DNA of 64,000 nt. Origin: Glycine soja (lineage: Eukaryota > Streptophyta > Magnoliopsida > Fabales > Fabaceae). The stretch is from positions 10,857,198 through 10,921,197 of the forward strand of contig NC_041020.1 in NCBI RefSeq assembly GCF_004193775.1, read 5' to 3'. The position numbers and the translations under genes are program-made. Position 1 is the first letter of the stretch, and each line of letters opens with the position of its first letter. Under the pieces are notes generated by a model, which made no database searches, was not told the DNA's origin, and saw only the letters and a program-made list of their open reading frames with translations. This document shows positions 61,722-64,000 of this stretch, in pieces.

Positions 61722-61906
61722 GTTTATTTACACACACTCCACTTTTCTAAATACACTCCCATTTTCGTGTTTTTGACCGGTTTCTTCTCGAAACATCTCG
61801 AAACTTTATGAATTCCACAACGATGGGTGTTTAAACATTTTGAGGTGGTCAAACGAAGGTCGCATGCCGACAAACAATAGTCTCCAGATGAAATTAGGGT
61901 ATGACA
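61722..61906 (-). repeat. 185-bp tandem duplication of the LTR start
   Basis: The LTR start TGTCATACCCTAATTTC at 61906 is repeated as TGTCACACTCTAATTTC at 61721. The following sequences (AAAGTTTC, AAACACGAAAATGGG versus AAACACAAAAATAAGG) also correspond, with substantial divergence. Confidence 0.85.
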
Positions 61907-61947
61907 TTTGGCATCAACAAATAACCTTGGAAGGCATTGCTTCCACA

Positions 61948-63550
61948 GCATCAGGATTGTACCACTTGGGAAAGGGGACATGATAAGTTCTTCCCGGGGT
62001 TATTACCGCCATATGGTTGGACAACAGTGATGGCAAGAGGTCCCCATAGGACATGGGGATTGGGGCAAATTCTGGGGTTCTCCTTGCTGGAGGGCTTCTT
62101 CCGGCGTTGTAGCTTGTGCTGGGAGAAAAATTGTTGTTGGGACGAGACTGGGCTGGAGCTGGCGCTGGAGGGGAGACCCTTGGTGGTGGTGCCAGCATCC
62201 TTCGTTGGACGGGTGCTGAGGGAAAAGAGTTTCCGGTGTGGATCGCAAAGCTTGGGTAATACTGGGCATACTAGTGGGTGCCATGTGGGGCCGGTTGAGA
62301 CTTAGGCCAAGCGGGTGTGGAGGTGACAGTGTGGGTGTCGCCTTCCTTCTTCCTTGCCCCAGTTGTTCCCACCCTCCGATTGCTGGTGCCGGCGGGAGAG
62401 ACGTAGTCGAACTTCCCTCTTTTCAACCCGACTTTTATCCTTTCGCCCGTGAAGACGAGGTCTGCGAAGTTGGAGGGCATATAGCCTACCAACTTTTCAT
62501 AGTAGAACACTGGCAAAGTGTCTACTATCATAGTGATCATCTCCCTTTCCATCATGGGAGGTACCACCTGAGCCATCAAATCCCTCCATCTCTGGTCATA
62601 CTCTTTGATGGATTTGTTCTCTCTCTTGCACATGTTTTGAAGCTGGGTCCTATCAGGAGCCATATCTATGTTGTATTGGTACTGCCTAATAAAGGCAGTA
62701 ATCAGGTCCTTCCATGATCGAATACAGGACGCCTCCAAGTTGGTGTACCAAACCACCGCAGCACCAAACAAACTGTCTTGGAAGAAGTGCATAAGCAACT
62801 TCTAATCCCTTGAATGCGCGCCCATCTTTTGACAATACATATTCAAATGGTTCTTGAGGCAAGTAGTCCCTTTGTACTTGTCAAAGTCAAGTACTTTAAA
62901 CTTGGGAGGGATGATGATATCTGGAACTAGGCACAAGTCCATCATGTCCGCGAACGGAAAGTCATCAAATCCTTCAACGACTCTTAACCTCTCCTCGAGG
63001 AGGTCGATCTTTTCCTTCCTTTCCGTTGCCGGGGGAGTCCCTCCTACAGACAGGAGTATTGGTTGTACAGGGCAGGGTTGAGAGACCCCCGCTATGTTGG
63101 GTTGAGGTAGCGTGTTCGGCGCGGGTCCTTTGGCGATGAACAGGGGGTAAGAGTTATCCTCCCTGTGAACATGCTCCCACGAACCTTCGTAGGCAACCCC
63201 GATAGGTTGTGGAGGGGCATGATCCATGTTATCATGCAATGTTGGTGGTGTGATGTTGGGAGGCAAGCCATAGGGGAAGGCGTTTCGGTTGTACCCCAGA
63301 TGTAGGCTGTTGGCGCGTCCTGTAGTGTCTCTTCCTCGTCCCCTCATGTCTGGGACGGGGTGGTGTGCTGGGCTTGTTGCAGGCTGAAGGATTCAACTTC
63401 AACGGCGATACTGGCAGCGGCAGCTGTGGCAGTGTTACTTTCCATCAGCCTTTTCATTCCTAACATGGCTTCCATCATGGAAGCCATCTGATCTTTTAAG
63501 GTCGACATATCGGCCTTCATCTATTCTTGCACCTCGTCCAAGTCCGCCAT
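61948..63550 (-). pseudogene. Ogre/Tat-type gag, decayed
   Basis: The likely start is the ATG at 63550 (MADLDEVQE, then TAG, MKADMSTLKDQMASMMEAML). A frameshift near 63350-63380 leads to the long frame 63347-61948, which has TAG at 62802 and 62271. Blocks visible are DLLEERLRVVEGFDDFPFAD, IIPPKFKVLDFDKYKG, CLKNHLNMYCQKMGAHS, KLLMHFFQDSLFGAAVVWYT and IKEYDQRWRDLMAQVVPPM, the capsid domain of Tat/Ogre gag. Then come VDTLPVFYYEKLVGYMPSNF, ERIKVGLKRGKFDY and a proline-rich part ending PFPKWYNPDA at about 61948, where foreign sequence takes over. The 3' gag and all of pol are missing. Its orientation is opposite to the element at 32060-42468. Confidence 0.9.
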
Positions 63551-64000
63551 CGTTCTAGACTTGGAGCGGGTACGATAGGGGTGCTTTGGAGCGTGTTTAG
63601 TTATGATGTTTCCACCTAGAGAGGTAAAATGCGGTGAGTATCCAACAAGGCATTTAAGTATGAATGCATGCTAGAAGTAAATTGTTGGGGCACTGGATTC
63701 ACACTAGTCTTTTGAGCAAACTCATGGGTTCAACCTCATTTTATTGGAAGAGAATTAAAAGTTTCAACTAGTCAAGATCCGGGTGACAATACAACCACCC
63801 TAATGGTTCCAAATTATATGGGCCATCAAGTCTATCATATGCTGGCAATAACTGAGGAGCCCATGGATTTCCCCGGGGGATGAGTACACGTCTGCCATCG
63901 CCTTGGCCTTTGCTAGTAATCGGGGAAGATCTTGACTCTCGTTCAAAGTAAGGGTGAATCAATCCATCTACATCACGCTTCTCGGTGCAATGAGTCAATC
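63551..64000 (-). other. Sequence upstream of gag
   Basis: HAPKHPYRTRSKSRT-like codons directly precede the gag ATG, so the real start could be further up. A 76-codon open frame at 63768-63998 (minus) has no family that I recognise. Confidence 0.4.

Larger units (their letters stand above)
59738..61906 (-). mobile_element. Second solo LTR of the Ogre-like family (2,169 bp), TSD TTTGG
   Basis: On the minus strand it begins TGTCATACCCTAATTTC (61906) and ends GGTTGCAACA (59738). TTTGG flanks it at 59733-59737 and 61907-61911. It shares the TATAAATA box (61224-61231), the TTCTTC leader, GGTCCAACGCC motifs, two hairpin motifs and the TGGCGACTC box with the other LTRs. It is longer than the 51735-53323 copy because of internal tandem duplications. 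No internal region is present. Confidence 0.92.

Noticed and set aside
62238..62717. + strand open frame of 159 codons
   Set aside because: It is antisense to the conserved gag capsid region on the minus strand.

Overview
This window looks like heterochromatic plant DNA, most likely from a legume and plausibly Glycine or a close relative. I infer that from element families I recognise, not from a database search: an Ogre/Tat-type Ty3 retrotransposon carrying a second RNase H, a CACTA transposon with paired TNP2 and PTTA/Ulp1 genes, and TAATCGATTAC-rich retroelement DNA. I found no intact host gene, rRNA, tRNA or CRISPR array. Every coding region I recognise is a transposon gene or a gene fragment, and nearly all are broken.

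Positions 1-32059 are one uninterrupted satellite array of about 290 monomers of 110 bp. It continues beyond the left edge. The monomer holds two diverged half-units (49 + 61 bp). The array has higher-order repeats at several scales (3, 6, 7, 11, 18 and 19 monomers). One stretch, 5340-5990, carries a dense cluster of small deletions. Four truncated 57-bp units are also present.

At 32059/32060 the satellite ends directly against an Ogre/Tat retrotransposon on the + strand. Its 5' LTR and gag-protease part are missing. Its pol gene (RT, RNase H, second RNase H, integrase; 32330-35721) has stops and frameshifts. Downstream come a putative plant transposon-protein ORF (37798-38403), a tandem-repeat 3' region (39762-40720) and LTR sequence ending at 42468.

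Positions 42469-45647 hold the leader, initiator-Met primer site and 2.8-kb LTR of an unrelated minus-strand retrotransposon. At 46124-46649 lie three exons of a gene I recognise as plastid ATP phosphoribosyltransferase (HISN1, histidine synthesis).

Positions 47645-58619 are a decayed minus-strand CACTA element. A Ty3-type LTR retrotransposon (51225-58052) sits inside its TNP2 gene, and a solo LTR (51735-53323) sits inside that element's 5' LTR. Target-site duplications and the uninterrupted 3' LTR fix the order of events. To the right are a retroelement-derived segment (58620-59737), a second solo LTR of the same family (59738-61906) and the decayed minus-strand gag of an Ogre-like element (61948-63550), followed by its leader up to the window end.

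The parts do not form a pathway. They record successive insertion, LTR-LTR recombination and decay beside an amplifying satellite. The most notable signals are the satellite-Ogre junction, the multi-scale higher-order repeats, and a hairpin in the LTR/3' regions of the Ogre-like family whose stem sequence changes while pairing is kept.
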